From positions 1-57,145 of the forward strand of contig NZ_BANS01000041.1 in assembly GCF_000332995.1 (NCBI RefSeq): a stretch of DNA of 57,145 bases, written 5' to 3'. The position numbers and the translations under genes are program-made. The notes beneath the pieces are model-generated. The model saw only the letters and a program-made list of their open reading frames with translations. It was not told the origin of the DNA and did not search any database. The DNA comes from Gordonia amicalis NBRC 100051 = JCM 11271. Lineage in GTDB: Bacteria > Actinomycetota > Actinomycetes > Mycobacteriales > Mycobacteriaceae. Below, in pieces: positions 33,712 to 42,101 of this stretch. Position 1 is the first letter of the stretch. Each line of letters starts with the position of its first letter.

Positions 33712-34401
33712 GACCATCCCGGAGAGATCGAAGTCGTACCGGGAGGTCGGGACCACATCGAGGTGTCGGTCCGCACCGAACCGCGAGACGCTGTTGAGCA
33801 TCAGCGTCATTCGACGTTCCAGTTCGGCCTGGTCGCCGTCGCTGCCGTAGAAGGCGTGGATGTCGGTGACAGCTGCCATCGGGAACAGTTCCTCCACAAT
33901 CGCGTCGACTCGCGGTGTGTCCCCGGTGAGTGCCCGCTGGACGATGTTCTGTACATATCCGAACGTGGCCTGAGTGTCGATCGCGACCCGGGTGTGGTCC
34001 TCGAGCCAGCGCCGTAACCATTCCTCGCGGTCCAGCTCGGCCGGGCGGCGTAGGAATGCGATGTTGGACAGCGCCTCGATGCGCGTTCCGTCGGCGGGAA
34101 GGTCCGGGTCGAGGGGAGCGCGCGCGGTGACCTCCCAGGCCGCGAACGGCACCTCGACACTCCGGGTGACCGCGGGGAGTACGGCGTCGACGTCCCCGGC
34201 CCAGTACGTCACCACCGCGTCGATCGCCGGATCGAGTTCGTCGATGCGCATCGCACCGGAGACGGGGTCGTCGTCGATGTTGAGCTGGACGCGAACGGCA
34301 CCGGCTGCCGCGCATCGTTCGACGAGTGTCTCGGCACCGACGCGCGTCAGTCCACCACCTCGCACCGCCACGATCACCTTCGAGTACGTCACCTCGCGCA
34401 C
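33700..34401 (-). CDS. EthD-like ferredoxin-fold protein
   Basis: A 233-residue protein that looks like two stacked alpha/beta barrel units of the EthD type: the first around VIVAVRGGGLTRVGAETLVERC, the second from AFLRRPAELDREEWLRRWLEDHT with FGYVQNIVQRAL. EthD proteins support degradation of ethers and polyketide-like compounds and are usually small; the double-length form is seen in actinobacterial catabolic clusters. The GTG start is followed by another GTG three codons on. It sits 27 bp downstream of the MFS gene, so it is the last gene of that operon. Confidence 0.65.
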   Translation of the reverse strand: MREVTYSKVIVAVRGGGLTRVGAETLVERCAAAGAVRVQLNIDDDPVSGAMRIDELDPAIDAVVTYWAGDVDAVLPAVTRSVEVPFAAWEVTARAPLDPDLPADGTRIEALSNIAFLRRPAELDREEWLRRWLEDHTRVAIDTQATFGYVQNIVQRALTGDTPRVDAIVEELFPMAAVTDIHAFYGSDGDQAELERRMTLMLNSVSRFGADRHLDVVPTSRYDFDLSGMVSDG

Positions 34402-34428
34402 GGTACCGGGACGAGCCGGTGTCCGGGG

Positions 34429-35697
34429 TCAGAACTCCTCGGCACCGATCAGCGCGGCGTCGTCGTCGATCTCGTCGTCCGCAACGCCCTGGATGAGTGC
34501 GACGGCGCCGAGTGCGACGACGCAGTAGGCGGTGGCGAACCACCAGGGAGCGGCATCGGAACCGAACCACTTCGCGAGGTACGCCACGAGCACCGCGGCG
34601 ATCGCGGCCCCCATCCAGCGCAGGAAGCTGAAGCCCGCGCTGGACACCGAGCGCGGGGTGTCGGTCCCGCCGGAGGACATGGCGAGGTCGGTGAAGAGGG
34701 TGTTCAGCACACCCGACGGGAGGCCGGAGAGAACGACTGCGAGCCCGATGAGCCACACCTGATCGCTCACCGTGCCGACGCCGGCCAGGACCATGATCGA
34801 ACCGTAGGCGAAGATCGCCACCAGCACACCGGCCTTCTCGCCCACGGACTTGGCCAACGCGGGTGCCACGAACACGCCCGCGAGCGCGGTGAGCAGACCC
34901 CACCCGAAGAAGATGAGTCCCGCGTGGATCGGCCGGAGCCCCATGGCAATCGGCGCCCACGCGATGACGGTGAACAGCGCACCGGTGTAGAAGGCCGAAC
35001 CGATGCCCGAGGTCGACAGGGTGCGATTGCGGAGGGCCTTCAGCGGATCGACGATCCGCACCCGGTCGCGAGTGGTGCGCGGTGAGTCGGCGGGGAGCAT
35101 GACCGCGCACAGGACGGCACCGAAGAGCATGAGCAGCGCGGTCCCGCCGAACGGCGCGCGCCAGGTCCATTCGCCGAGGGTCGCTCCGAGCAACGGTCCG
35201 ACCGCGAGGCCGAGACCGAGTGCGGCCTCGTACATCATGATCGCGCCCTGGCGGCTGCCGACAGCGGACGAGACGATGAACGCCAGTGCGGTCGCGAGGA
35301 ACAGCGCGTTGCCCAGACCCCAGATCACCCGGAAGGCGATCAGCTGGTCGATGTCGTCGGCGAAGGCGGACAGCCCGGCGGCGACGACGATCAGCGCGAG
35401 TCCGACGGTGAGTGTGCGTTTGGGACCGAAACGGTATGCGGCCCAACCGGTCAGGAGCATCGCGACGCACTGGACACCCACATACACACCGAAGAGCAGG
35501 GTGACCTTCTCGGCCGGCGCCTCGAGCGCTTCGGCGATGCTGTGCAGGATCGGGTCCACGAGGCCGATCCCCATGAAGGCGATCGTGGCGGCGAAAGCAG
35601 TGATCCACACGGTACGGGGTTGCTCGCGGAACGTGACGAGCAGCGACTTCTCAGAAGACGCCGTGTCGGTGGTCGGCGTGTTCTCGGTGTCTGTCAT
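34429..35697 (-). CDS. MFS transporter
   Basis: A 422-residue major facilitator with twelve predicted helices and the loop 2-3 signature GWAAYRFGPKRTLTVGLALI. The helix-5 region has AALGLGLAVGPLLGATLGEW, typical of the drug:H+ antiporter type. The acidic C-terminus (DDEIDDDAALIGAEEF) is cytoplasmic. AAGGA lies before the ATG. With the upstream MarR gene and the downstream EthD gene it forms a three-gene operon, so the exported or imported compound may be an aromatic or polyketide-like molecule sensed by the MarR protein. Confidence 0.88.
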   Translation of the reverse strand: MTDTENTPTTDTASSEKSLLVTFREQPRTVWITAFAATIAFMGIGLVDPILHSIAEALEAPAEKVTLLFGVYVGVQCVAMLLTGWAAYRFGPKRTLTVGLALIVVAAGLSAFADDIDQLIAFRVIWGLGNALFLATALAFIVSSAVGSRQGAIMMYEAALGLGLAVGPLLGATLGEWTWRAPFGGTALLMLFGAVLCAVMLPADSPRTTRDRVRIVDPLKALRNRTLSTSGIGSAFYTGALFTVIAWAPIAMGLRPIHAGLIFFGWGLLTALAGVFVAPALAKSVGEKAGVLVAIFAYGSIMVLAGVGTVSDQVWLIGLAVVLSGLPSGVLNTLFTDLAMSSGGTDTPRSVSSAGFSFLRWMGAAIAAVLVAYLAKWFGSDAAPWWFATAYCVVALGAVALIQGVADDEIDDDAALIGAEEF

Positions 35698-35745
35698 GAG
35701 GTCCTTTTCGATCGCGGAGTGATGATGTGGCCGGGCGCCGTGGAC

Positions 35746-36207
35746 TCAGGCGCTCGGCGGCTGCGTCGGGGTCTCGTCGAGTCGGTCGCGCAGGGCTCGG
35801 AGAGCAGGGCCGGCGGCGGCGAGGGCGGCCCGGTCCTCGTCGTTCAGCGCGGCGAGTGCACTGGTGAGGACGACGTCGCGTTCCTCGCGGATCTGCGATA
35901 CGACGGCGCGGCCGTGATCGGTCAGTCCGACCAGGACGGCGCGTCTGTCGGCCGGGTCGGGTCTGCGTTCGACGAGTTCGTGCTTGGTGAGTCCGTCGAT
36001 CACCGACGTCGCGGTCGGCATGCGGATGGACTCACGATCGGCGAGTTCACCCATGCGCATCCACCCGTTGTCGGCGAGGACGTTCAGGGCTGACGTCTGC
36101 GCGGCGGTGAGCTCGACCCTCGGCGCGCGCCGGCGAAGCGCCAGGTAGAGCCTGGTGATCGTGGGACGCAGCGTCAGGGCCAGTTGCGCGGGATCGGAAG
36201 CGGACAC
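35746..36207 (-). CDS. MarR family regulator
   Basis: A 153-residue winged-helix regulator. The recognition helix region is DRESIRMPTATSVIDGLTKHELVERR, followed by the wing DPADRRAVLVGLTDHGRAVV. The start is a GTG. It is the first gene of the MFS-EthD operon, and the inverted repeat 14-36 bp upstream is a candidate autoregulatory site. Confidence 0.87.
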   Translation of the reverse strand: MSASDPAQLALTLRPTITRLYLALRRRAPRVELTAAQTSALNVLADNGWMRMGELADRESIRMPTATSVIDGLTKHELVERRPDPADRRAVLVGLTDHGRAVVSQIREERDVVLTSALAALNDEDRAALAAAGPALRALRDRLDETPTQPPSA

Positions 36208-36220
36208 GTTTAGGAACTCT

Positions 36221-36243
36221 AATACTTAGAATCTCGAAGTAAT
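36221..36243. promoter_or_regulatory. Candidate MarR operator
   Basis: AATACTT and AAGTAAT face each other across nine bases, 14 bp upstream of the marR GTG. The local sequence is notably AT-rich for this genome (CTAATACTTAGAATCTCGAA). One arm position does not match. Confidence 0.35.
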
Positions 36244-36331
36244 ACCCGAGGAGATGTGACGCTGCCGACACATCGGGTGGGCGGGCACTGCCCCGCGCGA
36301 ACGTGAGGCGGTCACAAGGGGCACGCACTGC

Positions 36332-36540
36332 CCCGCCGGCTGAGCCGGTACCGAGCGTAGCGAGGCACCGCGTCGAAGCCCCACCGCGAAAAGATCCCGC
36401 CGGCTGAGCCGGTACCGTTCCCGCTGGCACCGACCCCGCCGGCTGAGCCGGTACCGTTCCCGCTGGCACCGACCCCGCCGGCTGAGCCGGTACCGAGCGT
36501 AGCGAGGCACCGCGTCGAAGCCCCACCGCGAACCCGGAGG
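36332..36540. repeat. Intergenic repeat array with 39-bp units
   Basis: Copies of CCCGCCGGCTGAGCCGGTAC start at 36332, 36396, 36435 and 36474. The middle ones have a 39-bp period ending in CGTTCCCGCTGGCACCGAC, and the outer ones continue into GAGCGTAGCGAGGCACCGCG and TCGAAGCCCCACCGCGAA. The flanks GAGGCGGTCACAA...GGGCACGCAC are also directly repeated (36304 and 36537). The 451-bp gap 36208-36658 otherwise holds only the MarR operator and the hairpin below. Confidence 0.85.
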
Positions 36541-36585
36541 CGGTCACAACGGGCACGCACACCTACGCGCCGCGCACGCCGAGAC

Positions 36586-36652
36586 GAGATCGCCACCTCC
36601 ACCGACAAGCGCCGGTCGGACCAGCGCCTGGTGAGGCGGAAGTGGCGATTCC
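36586..36652 (-). terminator. Long imperfect hairpin after the PhoX-type gene
   Basis: GAGATCGCCACCTCC (36586-36600) faces GGAAGTGGCGATTCC (36638-36652), with 13 of 15 positions pairing. It begins seven bases beyond the stop of the minus-strand DUF839 gene, so it is probably its terminator. The 37-base loop can pair further. Confidence 0.55.
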
Positions 36653-36658
36653 GAGCAG

Positions 36659-38740
36659 TCAGACCCCGATCGGGTTCCCGCCGTCGCGCCAGACCGCGAC
36701 CACGGACGGCCGCGGCTGCGAGTTCCCGCCATCGGGCCAGTGCGATGCCGGGTTGTCCGCGGAGTGGTCGTCGAGTTCGCCCGGATGCTGAACCGCGATC
36801 AGGATGCGGTTGCTGTCGATGACCGGTCCACACGTCTCGGCACCCTTGGGGACGGTCAGGAACTGTTTGGTCTCGCCGCGGCGGTCACCGTCGAGGGCGA
36901 CGGCGAAGAGGCCGTCGTTGGAGTCGAGGGCATTGCCGTCGGTGGAGATCCACAGGTTGCCGTGCGGGTCGAAGGCGACGTTGTCGGGACAGGAGATCGG
37001 GCTGACCCTGGTCTTGTCGAAGCCGCCGTAGTACGTGTCGGCGGCGGCGGGGTCGCCGCAGACGAGCAGGAGTTCCCAGGTGAACTCCGTGCCGGTGTGG
37101 TCGTCGGTCATCTCGAGGACCTGACCGTTCTTGTTCTCGTTGCGCGGGTTCACGAGATCGGCGGCGGCCTTGCCGTCGGTGCCGCGGTCGCTGTTGTTGG
37201 TCAGTGCGCAGTACACCTTGCCGGTCTTCGGGTTCGGCTCGATGTCCTCGGGACGATCCATCTTGGTGGCACCGACGGCATCTGCCGCCGCGCGGGTGAA
37301 CACCGCGACCTCGGCAGGCGACATGCCGGCGACGTACGACCGAGCCGTACCGTCGGCGTCGACGGTGAGCAGGGGCTTCCACGACCCCTTGCCCGCGAAC
37401 TTGCCCGCCGCGGGCAGAGCCCCGGAACCGTCGACGGGCTCGGCGGTGAACGTTGCGACGTACAGGGTCCCCTCGTCGAGGATGCGCATGTTGTGTTCGC
37501 GTGCGGTCTTCGACAGTCCGCTCTTCATCTTCCGGCTCGACACGAACTTGTAGATGTACTCGAACTTCTCGTCGTCACCGCTGTAGGCGACCACCGTACC
37601 CTTGTCGGGCCCGGCGTCGACGACATAGATGTTGGCCGACTCGTGTTTGAAGCGACCCATCGAACTGTGTTTGACGGGAACAGCTTTCGGGTCGTGTGGA
37701 TCGACTTCGACGATGTAGCCGAAGCGGTTGGCCTCGTTGGGCTCGACGGCCAGGTCGAAGCGCTTGTCGAAGCGACCCCAGTGGTGTTCGTCGGCATCGT
37801 CTTCGAACGTGTAGCGCTCGAGACGTTCAGCCGTCTTCGGATCGGTCACCGTGCTCGCGTTGCTGAAGTAACCGTTGAAGTTCTCCTCGCCGGAGAGCAT
37901 GGTGCCCCACGGTGTGAGCCCGCCCGAGCAGTTGGCCATCGTCCCGAGGACCGTGGTGCCGGCCGGATCGGCGGTCGTCTTCACGAACTCGGTGCCTGCG
38001 GCGGGACCGGTCAGCCGGAACGGGCTTGACGCGGTGAGTCGCTGGTTGCGCGGCCCGACAACGGGTTTGAGCGCGCCGGAGCCGGGCTGGGCGGTCACCT
38101 CGACCACAGCGATACCGACCGACGCCATCGCGATGCGGGCCTGCTGTTCGGTGGGCTGGCCGTCCTTGTATCCGGTGAACATGAACGGTTCGGTGGGGTA
38201 CTCGAGATTGGCGACCAGGTAGAAGTGGTCGGGTACGCCGTCGACCGGGATGAGCCCGGCGAAGTCGTTGTTGAAGCCGAACTGCCCGGCCTGGGCCTCG
38301 GGTGTCTGGTTGGCGAAGTCGAACTGCGGGGCGCCGGGCAGGACGGGATCGCCCCAGCGGATCACGACCTCCTGGCGATATCCGTCGGGGATCACCACCG
38401 CGTCCTCGGTGTTGGCCGGGACAGCCGTGAACTTCATACCCGGCAGCGCATCTCCGGTGGCCGATCCGGTCGTCGAGGTGCCGGTTCCCGATCCGTTCTC
38501 GCCACAGGCCGCGAGCACCGATGCCGCCCCGGCTGCGACCGCCGCGCCCGCCGAGGTCTTGAGGACGCTCCGACGGGAGACCGCGGTGCGCACGACGTCG
38601 CGGAAGTACGCGTTGTCGCTGCGGTTACCGGGATCGTGACGGCAGGCGTCGCCGCACTTGTAGCGGCACGTCACGTACGCGCGCGAGGAACGGCCGGCGT
38701 CGTGGCCGGTGGAGGTGAACAGCGGCAACTGGATTCGCAC
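36659..38740 (-). CDS. PhoX family (DUF839) Tat-exported phosphatase-like protein
   Basis: A 693-residue protein with a twin-arginine signal SRRSVLK (Arg56-Arg57) followed by a hydrophobic stretch and LAACG, a lipobox; it is therefore exported folded and probably lipid-anchored. The about 50 residues before the signal (CRYKCGDACRHDPGNRSDN) are a known oddity of this family. The rest is a DUF839 beta-propeller with TPWGTMLSGEENFNGYF, DRPEDIEPNPKTGKVY and SCPDNVAFDPHGNLW, where PhoX binds calcium and iron. The GTG at 38740 is chosen from the VRIQLPLFTS form of related proteins. Alkaline phosphatase activity is likely but unproven for this branch. Confidence 0.87.
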   Translation of the reverse strand: MRIQLPLFTSTGHDAGRSSRAYVTCRYKCGDACRHDPGNRSDNAYFRDVVRTAVSRRSVLKTSAGAAVAAGAASVLAACGENGSGTGTSTTGSATGDALPGMKFTAVPANTEDAVVIPDGYRQEVVIRWGDPVLPGAPQFDFANQTPEAQAGQFGFNNDFAGLIPVDGVPDHFYLVANLEYPTEPFMFTGYKDGQPTEQQARIAMASVGIAVVEVTAQPGSGALKPVVGPRNQRLTASSPFRLTGPAAGTEFVKTTADPAGTTVLGTMANCSGGLTPWGTMLSGEENFNGYFSNASTVTDPKTAERLERYTFEDDADEHHWGRFDKRFDLAVEPNEANRFGYIVEVDPHDPKAVPVKHSSMGRFKHESANIYVVDAGPDKGTVVAYSGDDEKFEYIYKFVSSRKMKSGLSKTAREHNMRILDEGTLYVATFTAEPVDGSGALPAAGKFAGKGSWKPLLTVDADGTARSYVAGMSPAEVAVFTRAAADAVGATKMDRPEDIEPNPKTGKVYCALTNNSDRGTDGKAAADLVNPRNENKNGQVLEMTDDHTGTEFTWELLLVCGDPAAADTYYGGFDKTRVSPISCPDNVAFDPHGNLWISTDGNALDSNDGLFAVALDGDRRGETKQFLTVPKGAETCGPVIDSNRILIAVQHPGELDDHSADNPASHWPDGGNSQPRPSVVAVWRDGGNPIGV

Positions 38741-38840
38741 CCGCAGGACGCTAGGAGAGCGAAGCGAACCCTTGGGTACTCGAATGTGAACGGACACCCA
38801 ACGCACGGTGCCTTCTGCTGGTCGAGGCGTGTCGAGACTG

Positions 38841-40904
38841 CTAGAACCGCCCGCCGGTACCGATGCGTCCCGACGACCCGGAGCCGCCGAACGAGCCCGG
38901 GCTCCGTCCGCCGCTGCCGAAGCCACCACCGAAGCCGCCGGTGTATCCACCCCGGTATCCGCCGCGACCGCCGCTGATTGTGCGGCGCAGGAAGCTGTCG
39001 ACGAGGATGCCACCGAGAACGGCACCCGCGGTCGAGGTGCCGTTGGAGCGCGGCTGCTGCGACTGCTGCCAGTTCACGACGTCACCTTGAGCGGCCATGA
39101 GCGCCTGGTCGGCGAGAGCGCCGGCTCGCCGCGCCGACGTGGTCGCCGCAGTCGGATCGGTTGCGGCGGCCTGCTGGGCGGTCTGGAGGAGGCGTTGCGC
39201 CTCGGCCAGCCGGGTTCGGGCGGTCGACTGCACGGCGCCGCGCCGCGTGCCGATGAAGTCCGACGCCGCGGTCACCTTTGCCGACGCCGACTCGAGCGCC
39301 CCGCTCAACACCTGTGCGCGGCGGGTGCGTTCGGCCGCGGAGTCCCGCGCGGCGTCGAGGGCGTCGTCGAGTTCCGCATCGGCGTCGACCAGGGCGGTGA
39401 AGGTGCCCAGCGGATCGGCGTCGAAGCCGGTACGTCCGGCGTCGAGAGCGGTCTTCGCGGCTTCCGTGGCAGTCGCCAGCGCGGGTCCGCCATCAGCGGT
39501 CAGTGACGCCGCCTCGGCGAGTTCGGCCTCCACCTCCTCGATCAGTGCCGGCATGCGGGACTGGGCGGCGGCGATGTTCGCGTCCGCGTGATCGATCGCG
39601 TCGAGGAGCACGGTGGCCTGCTCGATGGAGCCCTCGGCCGAGCGGATCGCGGCGACCGCGGGCCCCTGCTGTCCGACCGGCGCCGCACTCGCGGCGCGAC
39701 CCTGGTCGGCCGTCGCCTCGGCGAAATCGATCTGCTGCCGGGCGAGTTCGACGTTCGACAGGATCGAGGCGAGTGTCTGTTCGCCGTGTTTCTCGGTCAG
39801 CTCGGCGAGCTGCCGCGTCGCCGGGTCGAGGCGGGCGCGTAGGCCGATGAGCTGCTGGGTGATCGCGTCGAACCGCGCGTCGGCGTTGATCAGGAGGTTG
39901 CGCATCGCATCGAAGGCCTCGACCTGGTCGTCGAGCGTGCCGTCGGCGTCGGTGCAGGACGTGATGATCTCGACGAGCATCGAGCGGCGCTCGTCGTCGG
40001 TTTCCGGAACGTCGTCGTCGAGCCGCTGCCGCAGGGTGAAGGACTGCGCAAGAGCAGTTTTCGCGCGCTCGAGCGCCGTGGTGAACGGTCTCGTCTCGGT
40101 CTCGCCGAATTCTCCAACGGCCAGGCGCAATTCTTCTTCGCTGGTGCGGACGGCGTTGTCGAGATCGGTGAGGACCTCACGCGACCACGGATCGAGCACG
40201 TCGAGCGGCTGCTCCGCGAGCTGATCGACGGTCAGTTCCTGTTCGCGCAATGTCTCCAGGCCGCCCTCGATCCGCCGCTGCTTGCGACGTCGCGAGTAGA
40301 GATACGCGCCGCCACCGCTGACCACCACGGCTCCGCCGACGACTGCGGCGGCGATGAACCCGGTGTAGCTGGGATCGAGTTCCGATGAGAGCCCGTTGAT
40401 CGCCGCGAGTCCGGCGTCGGCCCAGTTGCCCTCGCGCAGCTGCGGCACGACGTCGTCGTTCGCGATGCCCTCGAGGGTCGACTGGTCCAGACCACCGATG
40501 TTGTCGGGGGCGAACAGTCGATACGCGCGGTCCTCGGTGGCGACGGCGAGAAGGGCGTCGTGGTCACCGAGTTCACTGGCCACCGCGGTCTGGTCGGCCC
40601 ACTGCTCGCTGGTCAGACCCCCGAAGTCCCGGACGTAGACGATCCACATCTGGATTCCGTGGTCGTTGTACAGCTTGTCGACGGCGGCCTCCAACTCGGA
40701 CCGCTGGGCGGGCGAGATCGCGTTGGCCGAGTCGACGACATAGGTGGGCAGGCGCGTGGGCGGCTCGGCGGCGGCGGTGCCGGCTCCGACGCCCGTCAGC
40801 AGCAGAGTCATGCCGAGCGCGAGACCGGCGGCCCCGAGAACTGCCGCGATGCGCCGTGTCACGGCGTGCCCCCACCCACCACGAATCGCAGGTAACCGAT
40901 GCAT
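38841..40904 (-). CDS. TPM-domain membrane protein with coiled coil
   Basis: A 687-residue envelope protein. An N-terminal signal peptide (RRIAAVLGAAGLALGMTLLL...GTAAAEPP) leads to an extracytoplasmic TPM domain (YVVDSANAISPAQRSELEAA; IQMWIVYVRDFGG). A membrane helix follows (FIAAAVVGGAVVVSGGGAYL), then a basic stop and a 400-residue helical region with DUF5129-like coiled coil. The last 50 residues are Gly/Arg-rich (GGRGGYRGGYTGGFGGG). Such proteins are conserved in actinobacteria without a clear function. The start may instead be the GTG at 40862. Confidence 0.8.
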   Translation of the reverse strand: MHRLPAIRGGWGHAVTRRIAAVLGAAGLALGMTLLLTGVGAGTAAAEPPTRLPTYVVDSANAISPAQRSELEAAVDKLYNDHGIQMWIVYVRDFGGLTSEQWADQTAVASELGDHDALLAVATEDRAYRLFAPDNIGGLDQSTLEGIANDDVVPQLREGNWADAGLAAINGLSSELDPSYTGFIAAAVVGGAVVVSGGGAYLYSRRRKQRRIEGGLETLREQELTVDQLAEQPLDVLDPWSREVLTDLDNAVRTSEEELRLAVGEFGETETRPFTTALERAKTALAQSFTLRQRLDDDVPETDDERRSMLVEIITSCTDADGTLDDQVEAFDAMRNLLINADARFDAITQQLIGLRARLDPATRQLAELTEKHGEQTLASILSNVELARQQIDFAEATADQGRAASAAPVGQQGPAVAAIRSAEGSIEQATVLLDAIDHADANIAAAQSRMPALIEEVEAELAEAASLTADGGPALATATEAAKTALDAGRTGFDADPLGTFTALVDADAELDDALDAARDSAAERTRRAQVLSGALESASAKVTAASDFIGTRRGAVQSTARTRLAEAQRLLQTAQQAAATDPTAATTSARRAGALADQALMAAQGDVVNWQQSQQPRSNGTSTAGAVLGGILVDSFLRRTISGGRGGYRGGYTGGFGGGFGSGGRSPGSFGGSGSSGRIGTGGRF

Positions 40905-40979
40905 GATCACGAATCCAATCAGCCGCCGCATTCGGGTGAGTGTATGTCCGTCCCTGACCTCGATCGGTACCGGCACGTC

Positions 40980-41771
40980 TCAGCGTCGAGCGTCGCGCCA
41001 CCGGCACAGGGCCTCGACGGCGGTGAGGTCGTAGTCGGGGCCCGTCACGCCGACGGTCAGCAGGGTGACGCCCTCGGCGGCCAGCGCGTCCGCATCGCGG
41101 AGCAACGCGTCGACGTCGCCGCCGAACTGCAGGCCCGACGACCGTTCGATGGTCTCCGGGTCGCGTCCCACTGCTGCACAGTGTTCGGCGAGGACCTTCG
41201 ACTTGTGGCGGTACTGTTCGAGGTCGTTGAACCCGTGCCAGACATTGCCGTGCTCGGCGATGTAGCGGAGCGTCTTCTTCTCGCCGCTGCCGCCGATCAG
41301 GATCGGGATGTCGCGGATGGGTGCGGGATTGAGCTTGGCCAGACGCGACTTGATGCGCGGCAGGGCCTCGCCGAAGGCGTTCAGTCGCGACCCGACGGTG
41401 CCGAACTCGTAGCCGTACTCGTCGTAGTCCTTCTGGAACCACCCGCCACCGACACCGAGGATGAGTCGGCCGCCGCTGATGTGGTCGACGGTGCGGGCCA
41501 TGTCGGCCAGCAGTTCCGGATTGCGGTAGGAGTTGCAGGTCACCAGCGCGCCGATCTCCACCCGCGAGGTCTGTTCCGCCCACGCACCGAGCATCGTCCA
41601 GCACTCGAAGTGCTCACCCTCGGGAGCGCCGTAGAGGGGATAGAAGTGGTCCCAGTTGAATGCGACGTCGACGCCCGCATCCTCGGCGCGGCGGACCGCG
41701 TCGCGGATCAGGCGGTACTCGGGAGCGTGCTGGGGCTGGATCTGGACACCGATGCGAAGAGGAAACGCCAT
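40980..41771 (-). CDS. LLM class F420-dependent oxidoreductase
   Basis: A 263-residue luciferase-like TIM barrel. Family landmarks are DAGVDVAFNWDHFYPL, VEIGALVTCNSYRNPELLADMARTVD (F420-binding side), GGRLILGVGGGWFQKDYDEYG and IPILIGGSGEKKTL. The ATG at 41771 gives the normal start MAFPLRIGVQIQP; the frame is open much further upstream only because it runs through repeats. F420 use is inferred from family and phylum; the substrate is unknown. Confidence 0.88.
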   Translation of the reverse strand: MAFPLRIGVQIQPQHAPEYRLIRDAVRRAEDAGVDVAFNWDHFYPLYGAPEGEHFECWTMLGAWAEQTSRVEIGALVTCNSYRNPELLADMARTVDHISGGRLILGVGGGWFQKDYDEYGYEFGTVGSRLNAFGEALPRIKSRLAKLNPAPIRDIPILIGGSGEKKTLRYIAEHGNVWHGFNDLEQYRHKSKVLAEHCAAVGRDPETIERSSGLQFGGDVDALLRDADALAAEGVTLLTVGVTGPDYDLTAVEALCRWRDARR

Positions 41772-41812
41772 GGCGACCAGTCTGCCTGCTTCCGGCGATG
41801 GCGTCGATGTCA

Positions 41813-42089
41813 TTGCTCCCTGAGGAGCCCGGAGCTTGTGGGCCGTCCCCTTGCTCCCTGAGGAGCCCGGAGCTTGTGGGCCGTCCCCTTGCTCCCTGAG
41901 GAGCCCGGAGCTTGTGGGCCGTCCCTTTGCTCCCTGAGGAGCCCGGAGCTTGTGGGCCGTCCTCTTGCTCCCTGAGGAGCCCGGAGCGTGCGGGCCGTCC
42001 TCTTGCTCCCTGAGGAGCCCGGAGCTTGCGGGCCGTCCCTTTGCTCCCTGAGGAGCCCGGAGCTTGCGGAGGGCGTCTCGAAGGGTGGT
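41813..42089. repeat. Seven tandem 38-bp repeats
   Basis: Direct copies of TTGCTCCCTGAGGAGCCCGG plus AGCTTGTGGGCCGTCCCC start at 41813, 41851, 41889, 41927, 41965, 42003 and 42041, an exact 38-bp period. Copies differ at two or three positions. The last continues into AGCTTGCGGAGGGCGTCTCG and AAGGG. The array fills the 330-bp gap between divergent genes. Confidence 0.95.
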
Positions 42090-42101
42090 ACCAAGGACCG
42101 C

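Noticed and set aside
33683..35608. 641-residue open frame overlapping the EthD and MFS genes
   Set aside because: Arg-rich shadow in another frame; the MFS and EthD proteins are real by family features.
41813..42089. Possible CRISPR array
   Set aside because: The 38-bp copies are contiguous with no unique spacers, and no cas genes are present; it is a minisatellite. The same holds for the other arrays.
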